Assembly: GCF_001315015.1 (NCBI RefSeq)
Contig: NZ_CP012915.1
Location: forward strand, 744,001-808,000
Source: Azospirillum brasilense
Lineage (GTDB): Bacteria; Pseudomonadota; Alphaproteobacteria; Azospirillales; Azospirillaceae
Direction: 5' to 3'
DNA: 64,000 nucleotides
A model generated the notes under the pieces. It searched no databases. It worked only from the letters and a program-made list of their open reading frames with translations, and was not told where the DNA came from. The translations under genes were made by a program, and so were the position numbers. Shown piece after piece: positions 1 to 8,410 of the stretch. Each line of letters begins with the position of its first letter. Position 1 is the stretch's first letter.

Positions 1-80
1 GCAGCCACGGGCAGACCGTCCACGCCCGCCAGTTGACGGTCGTCCTGGACGGCTTCGTGCACCAGCACCCGGCCCTGTAA
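1..80 (+). CDS. C-terminal end of an unidentified protein (partial)
   Basis: An open frame runs in from the left edge and stops at TAA 78-80, leaving about 25 residues that end in FVHQHPAL. The reading is not interrupted and codon choice is GC-rich like the neighbours, so it is probably the tail of a real gene. The fragment is too short to assign a family. No terminator is visible behind it. Confidence 0.4.
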   Translation, partial: SHGQTVHARQLTVVLDGFVHQHPAL

Positions 81-86
81 AGCGAA

Positions 87-124
87 GCCACGACACAAGA
101 ACGCGGCCACGACACAAGAACGCG
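87..124. repeat. Tandem duplication of a 19-bp unit
   Basis: The unit GCCACGACACAAGAACGCG occurs twice in immediate succession (87-105 and 106-124), just after the stop codon of the partial gene. The two copies are identical, which suggests a recent slippage duplication. No function is evident. Confidence 0.8.
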
Positions 125-338
125 GCAAAACAAGAGGGTGCCAGGAAGGAAACGCCCCACCCGCACCAGACGGTGCGGGTGGTCGAGGGGAGGGGCGGAA
201 CATCCGGCCCCCTTGTCCGGTTGGCATTGGCGGGATCGCGTCGGGGGGACGGCGGGGAGCGCGCTCGGCGCGCTCCCCCAACCGTCGGGCTTCCGCGACG
301 TTTTGCTTTGTTCCGCTGCCAGCAAAGGACGAACGACC

Positions 339-698
339 GTGCCCTTGAAGACAATCCGCCTTGAACTGGCCCGCACCGCCGATCATCCGGAAGGCAGCGC
401 GGAGCATGGCTATGAGTTCATCGCTCCGCTGACCGCGGATGGCCATCTGGATCTGGAAGAATGGCGCAGCCGGAGGGCCTCCTGCACGGTCCGCCGCTTC
501 TGGCGCGGAGAGGACGAGCAGACCGGCCACCTTATTCATCGGGGCAAAGGGTGGCTGTTCGATTACGACGCCGATGACAGCGACGACGACGAACCGATCT
601 TCCGCTTCGACCGCCACACGCTGGTCGAGGGGGAGTACATCTCCATCACCGAGCATGATGGAGAGCAGCGCCCCTTCCGCGTCGTGTCCGTCCGTTGA
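339..698 (+). CDS. Conserved hypothetical protein, 119 aa, acidic
   Basis: A 119-residue protein starting at GTG 339, with an AAAGGA ribosome binding site about 10 bases upstream. The same frame stays open back to 138, but that stretch is arginine-rich and has the look of non-coding translation. The product starts VPLKTIRLELAR and carries a strongly acidic stretch (DYDADDSDDDEP) before a C-terminal segment ending PFRVVSVR. No signal peptide or membrane segment is seen. I do not recognise a characterised family; similar short proteins seem to occur in Azospirillum and relatives, from memory. Function unknown. Confidence 0.65.
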   Translation: MPLKTIRLELARTADHPEGSAEHGYEFIAPLTADGHLDLEEWRSRRASCTVRRFWRGEDEQTGHLIHRGKGWLFDYDADDSDDDEPIFRFDRHTLVEGEYISITEHDGEQRPFRVVSVR

Positions 699-758
699 AC
701 GCCGGCTGGTTCGCGCGGGGGTCTGTGTAATACGGACCCGCCGCCCGATCCCGTACGC

Positions 759-917
759 TCAGGCGGCCAGCCGGTCCTCGCGATCGCGCAAATTGCGTCC
801 GACCTGCTCGAGAAGCTGTCGCAGCGTCTCGGCGGTCATGCCGTCCCGATTCATCAGGGCGACGATGATGGGCTCGTCCAGGATTTCCGACAGGGTCGGA
901 GCCGTCAAATGGTCCAT
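759..917 (-). CDS. Small conserved hypothetical protein, 52 aa
   Basis: A 52-residue ORF on the minus strand starts at ATG 917 behind a good AGGGAGGG ribosome binding site four bases upstream, and stops at TGA 759-761. It begins MDHLTAPTLSEILDEP and contains a predicted helix with a leucine/glutamate-rich pattern (ETLRQLLEQVGRNLRDRED). The amphipathic helical C-terminal half suggests a small protein-protein interaction module. It lies alone, with an AT-rich stretch (about 960-1020) upstream that could hold its promoter. The function is unknown. The strong ribosome binding site and coherent composition argue that it is real. Confidence 0.55.
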   Translation of the reverse strand: MDHLTAPTLSEILDEPIIVALMNRDGMTAETLRQLLEQVGRNLRDREDRLAA

Positions 918-1130
918 GTTACCCTCCCTGTGCATTCCGGCCGGCCTTGAGGCGGCGTGGTTCTATTGTACTTAAGATACGGTATTTCGCAACAATGCTG
1001 CATCGCGAAATATTCTATCGCGGTTTGCGCAAGGGTATGAAACCGCTGAGTGTTCATGCCTGAACACCGAGCCGATGCCTATATCGGCAAAAGGGTTACC
1101 GCATTAGTGGAGTTGTGGAGTTGAATGAGT

Positions 1131-1538
1131 TCAGTGTTCCGCGTCGCGGTTTCGCATGATCGTGACGCCGGCCCCGGCCGTGTCGGGAAGCAGGGATGGC
1201 AGTTCCACATCGACGCGCACATGGCGGACCTTCGGCTGGGCCATGCACAACGCTGCGGTGCGGTCAGCCAGATAGTCGGGACCGGGCACCATTTCTTCTG
1301 CACACAGACGGCGCAGATCCTCGACGATGTCCTCGTAGGACATGACTGCGGTTATGTCATCGGGAAAGCCGAGACCGGGATGACTGACCTTCAATTCCAG
1401 ACTGATGTGAACGGTGTGGCGTCCGGAGCGCCCGGCGAGCGACACGGTGGCGGTGAAATCGCGCAACAGGATGGTGTAGATCGCCCCCGCGCCGGGAGAG
1501 CCGGGGCCAGTGTGTCTGGAAACGGGATCGTTGGCCAA
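1131..1538 (-). CDS. Dihydroneopterin aldolase (FolB)-like protein, catalytic residues apparently missing
   Basis: The FolB fold makes 6-hydroxymethyl-7,8-dihydropterin in folate synthesis. This 135-aa product keeps the family outline: an ILLRDF start, the MSYEDI motif with the conserved Tyr, and a terminal beta strand AGVTIMRNR. Aligned by eye with E. coli FolB, the Glu of the YDWEQ segment falls in a shortened SLAGRSGRH stretch, and the Lys of the SKP motif is Leu (VELPSLL). It may therefore be inactive or do another pterin reaction. The TTG start at 1538 has AGGAGA upstream; an in-frame GTG at 1616 is the alternative. It follows folK on the same strand. Confidence 0.6.
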   Translation of the reverse strand: MANDPVSRHTGPGSPGAGAIYTILLRDFTATVSLAGRSGRHTVHISLELKVSHPGLGFPDDITAVMSYEDIVEDLRRLCAEEMVPGPDYLADRTAALCMAQPKVRHVRVDVELPSLLPDTAGAGVTIMRNRDAEH

Positions 1539-1664
1539 AAAAACATCTCCTGGCGGGCGGCGGCCCTGATCGATGCCCCGTCCGGGGCGGCCGCCTCGTC
1601 GCTGCGCCGCGCCCACTATAGCGCAGGCGCCCGCCCATTCGGCAAGGTCAGACCGCCAACAAGA

Positions 1665-2213
1665 TCAGACTTCCGCCGGAAGCTCCGTGCCGGTCCGGAC
1701 CACCGTGTCGCGCCCCGGTACGGCGGCCAGGAGATCATCGAAGCTGCGCGCGATGGCCGGGTGCTGAAGGCCGCCCGCGATGTCGGCCAGCGGGGCCAGG
1801 ACGAAGGCACGCTCTGCGATGCGGGGATGAGGAATCTCCAGCTCCGGCGCGTACATCACCAATTCGCCGTAAAGCAGGATGTCGATGTCGATGGGGCGCG
1901 GCCCGAAGCGAAGGCCGTTTTCCAGATCGCGGCCCATCTCCGCCTCGATGGCCTTGACATGGCGGAGAAGCTCCCACGGGCCGAGCGCCGTTTGCGCGCG
2001 CAGCACCATGTTCAGGAAGGACGGCTGGTCGGTCACGTACATCGGAGCGGTCTCGTAGACGGGCGATGCCAGCGTGACGCGGACTTGCGGAGCGAGCCGC
2101 TGCTGCGCCGCCGCCAGATTGGCGGCGCGGTCGCCCAGATTGCTGCCGAGCGCAAGGTAGACCGTGGTCATCGCCGAACCGTCGCTAGTCGAAACCAAAT
2201 CCCCGTCAGTCAT
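1665..2213 (-). CDS. folK: 2-amino-4-hydroxy-6-hydroxymethyldihydropteridine pyrophosphokinase
   Basis: HPPK transfers pyrophosphate from ATP to 6-hydroxymethyl-7,8-dihydropterin, the step before dihydropteroate synthase. The hallmark segments are visible: VYLALGSNLGDR near the N-terminus, the PVYETAPMYVTDQPSFLN substrate loop, and the GPRPIDIDILLYG motif with the metal-binding Asp pair, followed by IPHPRIAERAFVL. Start 2213 is chosen because GGAGG lies 8 bases upstream. An internal ATG at 2171 (MTTVYLALG) gives the minimal domain but has a poor ribosome binding site. It is upstream of the FolB-like gene and probably cotranscribed with it. Confidence 0.92.
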   Translation of the reverse strand: MTDGDLVSTSDGSAMTTVYLALGSNLGDRAANLAAAQQRLAPQVRVTLASPVYETAPMYVTDQPSFLNMVLRAQTALGPWELLRHVKAIEAEMGRDLENGLRFGPRPIDIDILLYGELVMYAPELEIPHPRIAERAFVLAPLADIAGGLQHPAIARSFDDLLAAVPGRDTVVRTGTELPAEV

Positions 2214-2342
2214 ACCATGATCCTCCGTTCCATCAACCGTCAAAGCGTCGGACGGCGCCGCCGTCACATCCAAAACAGTCCTTTCGTCGGTGGAAAGGGC
2301 CGGCATGGAGCACGCTCCGGTTTAGGTAGCCGGCTTTCTCCG

Positions 2343-2367
2343 GGAACCGCAAGCGGCGGGCGGGGTT
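2343..2367 (+). promoter_or_regulatory. Possible EcfG-type promoter for the lipoprotein gene
   Basis: GGAAC (2343-2347), a 16-base spacer and GGTT (2364-2367) lie about 40 bases before the lipoprotein start. The alphaproteobacterial general-stress sigma consensus is GGAAC-N16/17-CGTT, so the -10 part has one mismatch. Single matches of this length can arise by chance. Confidence 0.3.
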
Positions 2368-2405
2368 GTGCCAGTCGTGCGATGCTGCATCGGAGGGGAA
2401 TGGTC

Positions 2406-2867
2406 ATGGCGGTTCGGCATGTCGGGACGGCAACGCTTCTGGGGCTGGCCGGGGCGCTCCTGGCCTCCTGCGCCACGGGGCCGGACCCGGAGATCGCCCG
2501 GCGCGCCCAGACCGAACTGGTCGGCATGCCGAAGGAGCGGCTGCTCGCCTGCGCCGGTGTTCCGGCGCGGCAGGCCCAGGCCGGCGGGCGGGATTACTAC
2601 ACGTATGTCTCCGATCCCGGAGTGGCGGTCAGCCCGCTGGGTGGCAGCAGCATCGGCGTCGGCGGCTTCGGCGGGGGCGGCTCCAGCGGCGTCGGCGTTG
2701 GGCTGGGATTCGGGCTCCCGATCGGTTCCTCTTCCCCCGGCATGTGCGAAGCGACCTTCGTCCTGGGGCCGAGCGGGGTCGTGGAGCAGGTGTCCTACCC
2801 GGGCAACGCCTCGCTGTCCGCCTGCACACCGATCGTCCAGAACTGCGTGCCGCCCGCCCCGCGCTGA
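2406..2867 (+). CDS. Putative lipoprotein with glycine-rich segment
   Basis: A 153-residue protein with a typical lipoprotein signal: hydrophobic helix then the lipobox LLASC around residue 22, so it should be lipid-anchored in the envelope. After the anchor the segment beginning RRAQTELVGMPKERLLACAG resembles the SmpA/OmlA (BamE-like) start in which a short helix is followed by G-x-P. A Gly/Ser-rich stretch (about residues 80-105) follows, then a C-terminal strand pair. ATG 2406 is preferred over ATG 2400 because GGAGG sits nine bases upstream of it. The exact role is unknown. Confidence 0.7.
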   Translation: MAVRHVGTATLLGLAGALLASCATGPDPEIARRAQTELVGMPKERLLACAGVPARQAQAGGRDYYTYVSDPGVAVSPLGGSSIGVGGFGGGGSSGVGVGLGFGLPIGSSSPGMCEATFVLGPSGVVEQVSYPGNASLSACTPIVQNCVPPAPR

Positions 2868-2967
2868 GCCGTCCCTTCCTGGCTGAAAGGGGGACTGTCG
2901 CCGGTTGCGGCCTTGCCGTATCGTCCGGCTACGGCTTGGCTGTAAAAAAGCAGGGGAGGACCACGTC

Positions 2968-3651
2968 ATGGACATGAGCGGCAGCCAGCGCATCACGGCC
3001 CCGCGCGACAAGGTTTGGGCGGCGCTGAACGATCCGGATATTCTGCGCCAGTGCATTCCCGGCTGCGAGGAGGTGCAGAAGACCTCCGACACGGAATTCA
3101 CCGCGAAGGTGGTCGCCAAGGTCGGTCCGGTCAGCGCCAAATTCTCCGGCAAGGTGACTCTGTCCGATCTCGACCCGCCCAACGGCTACACCATTTCCGG
3201 GGAAGGTTCCGGCGGGGCCGCCGGCTTCGGCAAGGGCGGCGCCAAGGTCTCGCTGGAACCCGACGGCGAGGCGGCGACGATCCTGACCTACACCGCGCAC
3301 GCCACGGTTGGCGGCAAGCTGGCGCAGATCGGGTCCCGTCTGGTGGACGCCACGGCGCGCAAGATGGCCGACGATTTCTTCAACCGGTTCACGGCGGTGG
3401 TCGGCGGGCCACCCGAGCCGGTGCCCGAGCCGGCGCCCGAGCCGGCTACGCCAGCGACCCCTGAATCCCTCGCGGGGCCAGGGATGCGGAGCGCCGCGGC
3501 GGCGCAGCCGATCACACCCGCCGTGGCGGCCCCCGTCCCGGAAATCCCGATCCCGCTTCCCGCCGCCCGAGGGCGGGGCGGCTTCTATGTTCCCTGGGCG
3601 GCTCTCGGCGTTGTGGCTGTTCTTGTTGTTCTTCTCGCCTGGATGAAATAA
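2968..3651 (+). CDS. CoxG/SRPBCC family protein with C-terminal membrane anchor
   Basis: A 227-aa protein. Residues 1-150 form an SRPBCC domain of the CO-dehydrogenase subunit G (CoxG) type: MDMSGSQRITAPRDKVWAAL, LRQCIPGCEEV and a C-terminal helix AQIGSRLVDATARKMADDFF. A Pro/Glu/Ala-rich linker (about 155-205) leads to a single C-terminal membrane helix (WAALGVVAVLVVLLAWMK). CoxG proteins are thought to help recruit or mature molybdenum hydroxylases at the membrane and some bind quinones. No coxMSL genes are present here, so the partner is not evident. Ribosome binding site GGGAGGA lies seven bases before ATG 2968. Confidence 0.85.
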   Translation: MDMSGSQRITAPRDKVWAALNDPDILRQCIPGCEEVQKTSDTEFTAKVVAKVGPVSAKFSGKVTLSDLDPPNGYTISGEGSGGAAGFGKGGAKVSLEPDGEAATILTYTAHATVGGKLAQIGSRLVDATARKMADDFFNRFTAVVGGPPEPVPEPAPEPATPATPESLAGPGMRSAAAAQPITPAVAAPVPEIPIPLPAARGRGGFYVPWAALGVVAVLVVLLAWMK

Positions 3652-3780
3652 CCCGTATTTGGTGTTTGTGCTGTGGGCGCGACACGTTGGGGGTTTGGCC
3701 TTAACCACAGAATGTGTATGCTGCGCCCGAACCTGCCGGCATCCGAATGCCGGCCTCATCCGGAAGGGGGAATCTGACCA

Positions 3781-4161
3781 ATGAACAAGCATATCCTGGG
3801 CGCCGCCCTGATCGCCGGCATTGCCATGGGCGCGGGCGCCGCGCAGGCCGCTGACGCCGCCGCCGGTAAGGACGTCTTCAAGCAGTGCATGGCCTGCCAC
3901 ACGGCCGAGCAGGGCAAGAACAAGGTCGGCCCGTCGCTGTTCGGCGTCGTGGGCCGCCCGGCCGCCTCGATCGATGGTTTCAAGTATTCCAAGCCGATGC
4001 AGGAGAAGGCCGCCGGCGGTCTGGTCTGGACCCCGGACAACCTGAAGGCCTACATCACCGCCCCGAAGGAAGTCGTTCCGGGCGGTACGATGGCCTTCGC
4101 GGGCATCAAGGACGCCGGCAAGGTGGACGATCTGATCGCCTTCCTGGGCGAGCAGAAGTAA
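3781..4161 (+). CDS. Soluble periplasmic class I cytochrome c (c2/c-550 type)
   Basis: A 126-aa electron carrier. The first 23 residues are a Sec signal peptide ending AQA. Mature protein carries the haem site CMACH at residues 36-40 and a probable Met ligand at 104 (GGTMAF), in the usual order for cytochrome c2/c-550. It would move electrons between the bc1 complex and oxidases or other periplasmic acceptors. The gene stands alone, with GGAAGGGGG upstream of ATG 3781 and a strong terminator behind it, so it is probably a single-gene transcript. Confidence 0.95.
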   Translation: MNKHILGAALIAGIAMGAGAAQAADAAAGKDVFKQCMACHTAEQGKNKVGPSLFGVVGRPAASIDGFKYSKPMQEKAAGGLVWTPDNLKAYITAPKEVVPGGTMAFAGIKDAGKVDDLIAFLGEQK

Positions 4162-4189
4162 AGACGCCCGCGTTTCGACGCGGGGGTGG

Positions 4190-4227
4190 AGAAGGGCCGG
4201 AGGGGAAACCCTCCGGCCCTTCTTTTT
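4190..4227 (+). terminator. Rho-independent terminator of the cytochrome c gene
   Basis: A perfect 15-bp inverted repeat (4190-4204 and 4209-4223) closes on a GAAA tetraloop and is followed by a run of T. It starts 28 bases after the cytochrome stop codon. Confidence 0.9.
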
Positions 4228-4244
4228 GCATCAGCCTCTCCCGG

Positions 4245-6902
4245 TCAGCCCGCCGCCTCCAGGCTCTTGCTCGCCACCTCGAAGACGTCCGGCGACAGGC
4301 CCGGCGTGGCGACAATGCGTTCCAACTCGGCCTTCATCAGGGCACGGCGCGTCGCGTCGTAGCGGCGCAGGCGCGAGAAGGGACCGACCATGCGCGCCGC
4401 CACCTGCGGGTTCATCGGGTCGAGCCGAAGAACCTGATCGGCCAGGAAGCGATAGCCCGCCCCGCTGGCGTCGTGGAAGCGCACCGGGTTGCCGCCCGCG
4501 AAACCGCCGATCAGGGCGTAGACCTTGTTCGGGTTGCGGATCTCAAAGGCGGGGTGGGAGAGCAGCTCGGTCACCCGCTCCAGCGCGTCGGGCCGGTGCG
4601 AGGTCGCCTGCACGCCGAACCACTTGTCGACGACCAGCGCCTCGCCCTTCCAGCGCTCGTAGAAGCTGACGATGGCCTCGTCCCGCTCCGGCGCGTTGGA
4701 ATTGCTGAGGAACTGCAACGCCGCCATCACGTCGGTCATCGCCTGGGCGCCACGATACTGGCCGAGGCAGAGATCGAGCGCCTCCTCGTCCTCCAGCGCC
4801 ATGAGGTAGGCGAGGCACAGATTCTTCAGCGCCCGCCGCCCGATGGCCGCCGCGTCCACCGAGAAGGGCTGGTTGCCCGCGTTGCGGCGGTGCGTGTCGA
4901 GCCAGCCGGGCCGCAGCGCTTCGGCCAGCCGGCGGCGGGCGAACTCGCGCACGGCGTGGATGGCATCGGGGTCGATGACCTCCATCTGCGTGCCGAGGTA
5001 GCTTTCGGTCGGCAGCACCAGGGCCTGCGCGGCGAAGGCCGGATCCTGGTCGGCGTCCTTGAGAACGGCGCCCACCGCGTCGATGAAGCTCTGCGGCAGC
5101 GCCAGTTCCCGCCCGGCCTGACGGTCGGCGACGAGGGAGAGCAACAGCCGGGTTGCCAGCGTCTGCCCAGCCTCCCAGCGGTTGAAGGCGTCGCTGTCGT
5201 TGGCCATCAGGAAGGTCAGGTCGCCGTCCGTCAGGTCGGCCCGCAGCTTCACCGGGGCGGAGAAGCCGCGCAGCAGCGAGGGCACCGGGCGGGCCGGCAC
5301 GTCGACGAACGTGAAAGCCTGCTCGGCTTCGGTGATGTGCAGGATGCGGCTGGTGCCGGCCGGCTCCGCCTCGCCCGTCAGGCGCAGCGGCAGGTCCGCC
5401 CCGTCCGGACCGAGCAGCCCCATGACCAGCGGGATGTGCATCGGCTCCTTCACCGGCTGGCCGGGGGTGGGCGGCACGGTCTGCCGGACGGTCAACCGGT
5501 AGGTCTTGGCCGCCTGGTCATAGGTGCCGCTCACGTCCAGTTCCGGCGTGCCGGCCTGCCGGTACCAGCGCTTGAACTGCGTCAGGTCCACGCCGGTCGC
5601 GTCGGACATCGCCGCGGCGAAGTCGTCGCAGGTGACCGCCTGTCCGTCGTGACGCTGGAAATACAGGTCCATGCCCTTGCGGAAGCCCTGCGGCCCCAGC
5701 AGCGTGTGGTACATGCGGATGACTTCCGACCCCTTGTCGTAGACGGTGGGGGTGTAGAAGTTGTTGATCTCCACATAGCTGTCCGGGCGCACGGGATGCG
5801 CCATGGCACCGGAATCCTCCGGGAACTGTACGGTGCGCAGGCGCTGCACGTCCGCAATGCGCTTGACCGCCCGCGAGTTCATGTCGCTGGAGAATTCCTG
5901 GTCGCGGAAGACGGTCAGCCCTTCCTTCAGCGACAGCTGAAACCAGTCGCGGCAGGTGACGCGGTTGCCGGTCCAGTTGTGAAAATACTCGTGCGCCACC
6001 ACGGCCTCGATGCCCAGGAAGTCCTGGTCGGTGGCGGTCTCCGGCTTCGCCAGGATGTATTTCGTGTTGAAGACGTTGAGGGATTTGTTTTCCATCGCCC
6101 CCATGTTGAAGTCGCCGACCGCGACGATGTTGAAGATGTCGAGGTCGTACTCCAGACCGAACACCTCCTCGTCCCAGCGCATCGACTTGATGAGCGAGCG
6201 CATGGCGTGATCGACCTTGTCCTCGTTCCCCGGCTCGACATAGATGCGCAGGGTGACGTCGCGGCCGGATGCGGTGCGGAAACGGTCCTCCTGGTGCACC
6301 AACGTGCCGGCAACCAGGGCGAACAGGTAGCAGGGCTTGGGAAAGGGGTCCTCCCACACCGCGCGGTGGCGCCCGTCGGAAAGGTCGCCGGATTCGAGGA
6401 GGTTGCCGTTGGACAGCAGCACCGGATAGCGCGCCTTGTCCGCGGTGATCGTGGTGGTGTAGCGGGCCATCACGTCGGGGCGGTCGGCGAAGTAAGTGAT
6501 CTTGCGGAAACCCTCCGCCTCGCACTGGGTGCAGAAGTTTCCGGAGGACTTGTAGAGCCCCTCCAGCGCCGTGTTCTCCTGCGGCTTGATTCGGACGACG
6601 GTTTCCAGCGTGAAGATCTCCGGCACGCTGTGGACGGTCAGATGGTCCGGCGTGACGGTGTAGTCGGCGTCGCCCAGCGGCTGCCCGTTCAGCGCCACGG
6701 ACACTAGTTCCAGCCGTTGCCCGTCCAGCGTCAGCGGCAGCGCCGCCGCGTCGTCGCGCGCCGGGTTGCGCCGCAGCCCGAACTGCGCGCGGACCGTGGT
6801 CACCTCCTCGCCGAGGTCGAAGAACAGATCGACCGTGTCGATCAGATGCGCGGGCGGGCGGTAGTCCTGCAGGCGGATGGCCTTGGGCGTGCCTTTGTCC
6901 AT
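4245..6902 (-). CDS. pepN: Aminopeptidase N (M1 family)
   Basis: A zinc metallopeptidase that removes N-terminal residues from peptides in the cytoplasm. The 885-aa length matches E. coli PepN (870). Visible motifs are GAMEN at 268-272 (substrate N-terminus binding), the zinc site HEYFH at 304-308 and the third ligand Glu at about 327 (SLKEG). The C-terminal half is the all-helical PepN domain. ATG 6902 (MDKGTPKAIRLQDY) matches the family N-terminus; the frame continues open to 7043 but that part is not family-like. It is divergent from the DUF305 gene. Confidence 0.96.
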   Translation of the reverse strand: MDKGTPKAIRLQDYRPPAHLIDTVDLFFDLGEEVTTVRAQFGLRRNPARDDAAALPLTLDGQRLELVSVALNGQPLGDADYTVTPDHLTVHSVPEIFTLETVVRIKPQENTALEGLYKSSGNFCTQCEAEGFRKITYFADRPDVMARYTTTITADKARYPVLLSNGNLLESGDLSDGRHRAVWEDPFPKPCYLFALVAGTLVHQEDRFRTASGRDVTLRIYVEPGNEDKVDHAMRSLIKSMRWDEEVFGLEYDLDIFNIVAVGDFNMGAMENKSLNVFNTKYILAKPETATDQDFLGIEAVVAHEYFHNWTGNRVTCRDWFQLSLKEGLTVFRDQEFSSDMNSRAVKRIADVQRLRTVQFPEDSGAMAHPVRPDSYVEINNFYTPTVYDKGSEVIRMYHTLLGPQGFRKGMDLYFQRHDGQAVTCDDFAAAMSDATGVDLTQFKRWYRQAGTPELDVSGTYDQAAKTYRLTVRQTVPPTPGQPVKEPMHIPLVMGLLGPDGADLPLRLTGEAEPAGTSRILHITEAEQAFTFVDVPARPVPSLLRGFSAPVKLRADLTDGDLTFLMANDSDAFNRWEAGQTLATRLLLSLVADRQAGRELALPQSFIDAVGAVLKDADQDPAFAAQALVLPTESYLGTQMEVIDPDAIHAVREFARRRLAEALRPGWLDTHRRNAGNQPFSVDAAAIGRRALKNLCLAYLMALEDEEALDLCLGQYRGAQAMTDVMAALQFLSNSNAPERDEAIVSFYERWKGEALVVDKWFGVQATSHRPDALERVTELLSHPAFEIRNPNKVYALIGGFAGGNPVRFHDASGAGYRFLADQVLRLDPMNPQVAARMVGPFSRLRRYDATRRALMKAELERIVATPGLSPDVFEVASKSLEAAG

Positions 6903-7069
6903 GGGGCTTTTCTCTAACCTTGTTTTGGCCGTGTCGGCGTCGCGGAGACGGACTCTAGCATGGAGAGTGGGGACGCGAAGGGGCGTTGGACAGGGGAGAT
7001 GCCAGCGATGGGACGATGATTGCCATTCGCTGTTCGCAGTCATAGGTCCTGACGGCGGAGCGAATGGTC

Positions 7070-7585
7070 ATGAGCTATTGGCGCTTTTTGGCGATGATCG
7101 TGGTCTCGACGGTCGTGATGTTCGGGCTGATGTATTTGAACACCTACGCTTTCGACCACGTGTTCTACAGCCAGACGCGGGCCTGGATGGCGTTGGTGAT
7201 GGGGGCCGCCATGGCGATCGTCATGATCGGCTTCATGTGGTCCATGTACAGGAACGCCGCCGCCAACCTCGGCATCGTGGTGGCGGGGCTTCTGGTCTTC
7301 GCAGGAGCACTATGGCTGGTGCGCAGCCAGGAGACCGTGGACGACCTGTCCTACATGAAGGCGATGATCCCGCACCATTCCATCGCGATCATGACCAGCG
7401 AACGCGCCCACATCCGCGATCCGCGCGTGCGTGAGTTGGCGGACGGCATCATTGAAGCGCAGGTGCGGGAGATCGGAGAGATGAAGGCCCTCATCGCCGA
7501 TCTGAAACGCAATCCCACACCGGATTCGGCGCCGGATATTCCGTCCTATCGGGAACGGGGAGCGCCTGCACCGGCCAAGGAATAG
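7070..7585 (+). CDS. DUF305 family membrane protein
   Basis: A 171-aa protein with three hydrophobic segments in the first 95 residues (around 5-22, 37-57 and 66-84) and a C-terminal DUF305 helical domain containing MKAMIPHHSIAIM and later REIGEMKALIADL. The His/Met-rich helix pair of DUF305 has been linked to copper binding in cyanobacterial CopM. Only one DUF305 repeat is present. ATG 7070 is preferred over ATG 7064 because GGAG is nine bases upstream. It converges on the SUF operon with only 21 bases between stop codons. Confidence 0.85.
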   Translation: MSYWRFLAMIVVSTVVMFGLMYLNTYAFDHVFYSQTRAWMALVMGAAMAIVMIGFMWSMYRNAAANLGIVVAGLLVFAGALWLVRSQETVDDLSYMKAMIPHHSIAIMTSERAHIRDPRVRELADGIIEAQVREIGEMKALIADLKRNPTPDSAPDIPSYRERGAPAPAKE

Positions 7586-7606
7586 GCGCCCTCCTTCCAT
7601 CTCCCC

Positions 7607-7963
7607 TCAAACGTGGAAGCTCTCGCCGCAGCCGCAGCGGCCTTTCTCGTTCGGGTTCTTGAAGACGAAGCCGGTCTGGAACTTGTCGTCGACGTAGTCC
7701 ATCTCGCTGCCGATCAGGAACATCACGGCGGCGGGGTCGATCAGGACGGTGACGCCCTTGTCCTCGACCACCTCGTCAAACTTCATCTTTTCCTTGGCGT
7801 ATTGCACGTCATAGCTGAGGCCGGAGCAGCCCTTCGCCTTCACGCCGATGCGCAGGCCGATGTAATCGTCGGTCGCCTTTGACATCAGCATCCGCACCCG
7901 CTCCGCGGCGGCGTCGGTGATGGAAAGGGCCTTGGGGAGAGAAGCCGTAGAAGCCGTGGCCAT
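7607..7963 (-). CDS. sufA: A-type iron-sulfur carrier protein of the SUF system
   Basis: A 118-aa HesB/IscA/SufA family protein. The three cluster-binding cysteines are present at 46 (KGCSGL) and at 110 and 112 (RCGCGESF). It receives Fe-S clusters from the SufBCD scaffold and passes them to apo-proteins. It is the last gene of the minus-strand suf operon, 16 bases after sufT. Confidence 0.93.
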   Translation of the reverse strand: MATASTASLPKALSITDAAAERVRMLMSKATDDYIGLRIGVKAKGCSGLSYDVQYAKEKMKFDEVVEDKGVTVLIDPAAVMFLIGSEMDYVDDKFQTGFVFKNPNEKGRCGCGESFHV

Positions 7964-7979
7964 GGGGATCTTCGCCTCC

Positions 7980-8387
7980 TTAAAACATGTCCAGTTGGAC
8001 CCGCGCGACCTCGGACATCATGTCCTGGCGCCAGGGCGGTTCCCAAACCAGTTCCACCTTGCATGTGGTGACGTCCTCGACGGACTCAACCGCCTGCTGC
8101 ACCTGCATCGGCAGTTCGCCGGCCACCGGGCACATGGGGCTGGTCAGGGTCATGTCGATCTCGACCTCGTTGTTCGGGCCGATGTCGACGCGGTAGATCA
8201 GGCCCAGTTCCCAGATGTCCACGGGGATTTCCGGGTCGTAGCAGCTCTTCAGCGCCGAGATCACCGCCTCGCTCAGCGCGGCGCGCGGGTCGTAGGCGGC
8301 CTTGGCCGCGGCCATGTCCGCTTCGGTCTGGTTCATCGGCTTGGCCTCCGCGGCGTCGGCTTCCTTGGAGATCGCGTCATCGGGCAT
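7980..8387 (-). CDS. sufT: SUF system assembly factor SufT (MIP18/DUF59 family)
   Basis: A 135-aa protein with a disordered acidic N-terminus and a DUF59/MIP18 domain: CYDPEIPVDIWELGLIY, the TLTSPMCPVAGELP motif with the conserved Cys, and VELVWEPPW near the end. SufT proteins assist Fe-S cluster maturation under high cluster demand. It lies between sufU and sufA in the operon, which supports the assignment over the phenylacetate PaaD paralogue. Confidence 0.92.
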   Translation of the reverse strand: MPDDAISKEADAAEAKPMNQTEADMAAAKAAYDPRAALSEAVISALKSCYDPEIPVDIWELGLIYRVDIGPNNEVEIDMTLTSPMCPVAGELPMQVQQAVESVEDVTTCKVELVWEPPWRQDMMSEVARVQLDMF

Positions 8388-8410
8388 CGCGTTTCACCGT
8401 TTCCTGCAAC

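Noticed and set aside
3885..6707. A 940-codon open frame on the plus strand across pepN
   Set aside because: It is the antisense shadow of pepN in GC-rich DNA; its translation is Arg/Gly/His-rich and matches no protein pattern, while the minus strand shows all M1 peptidase motifs.
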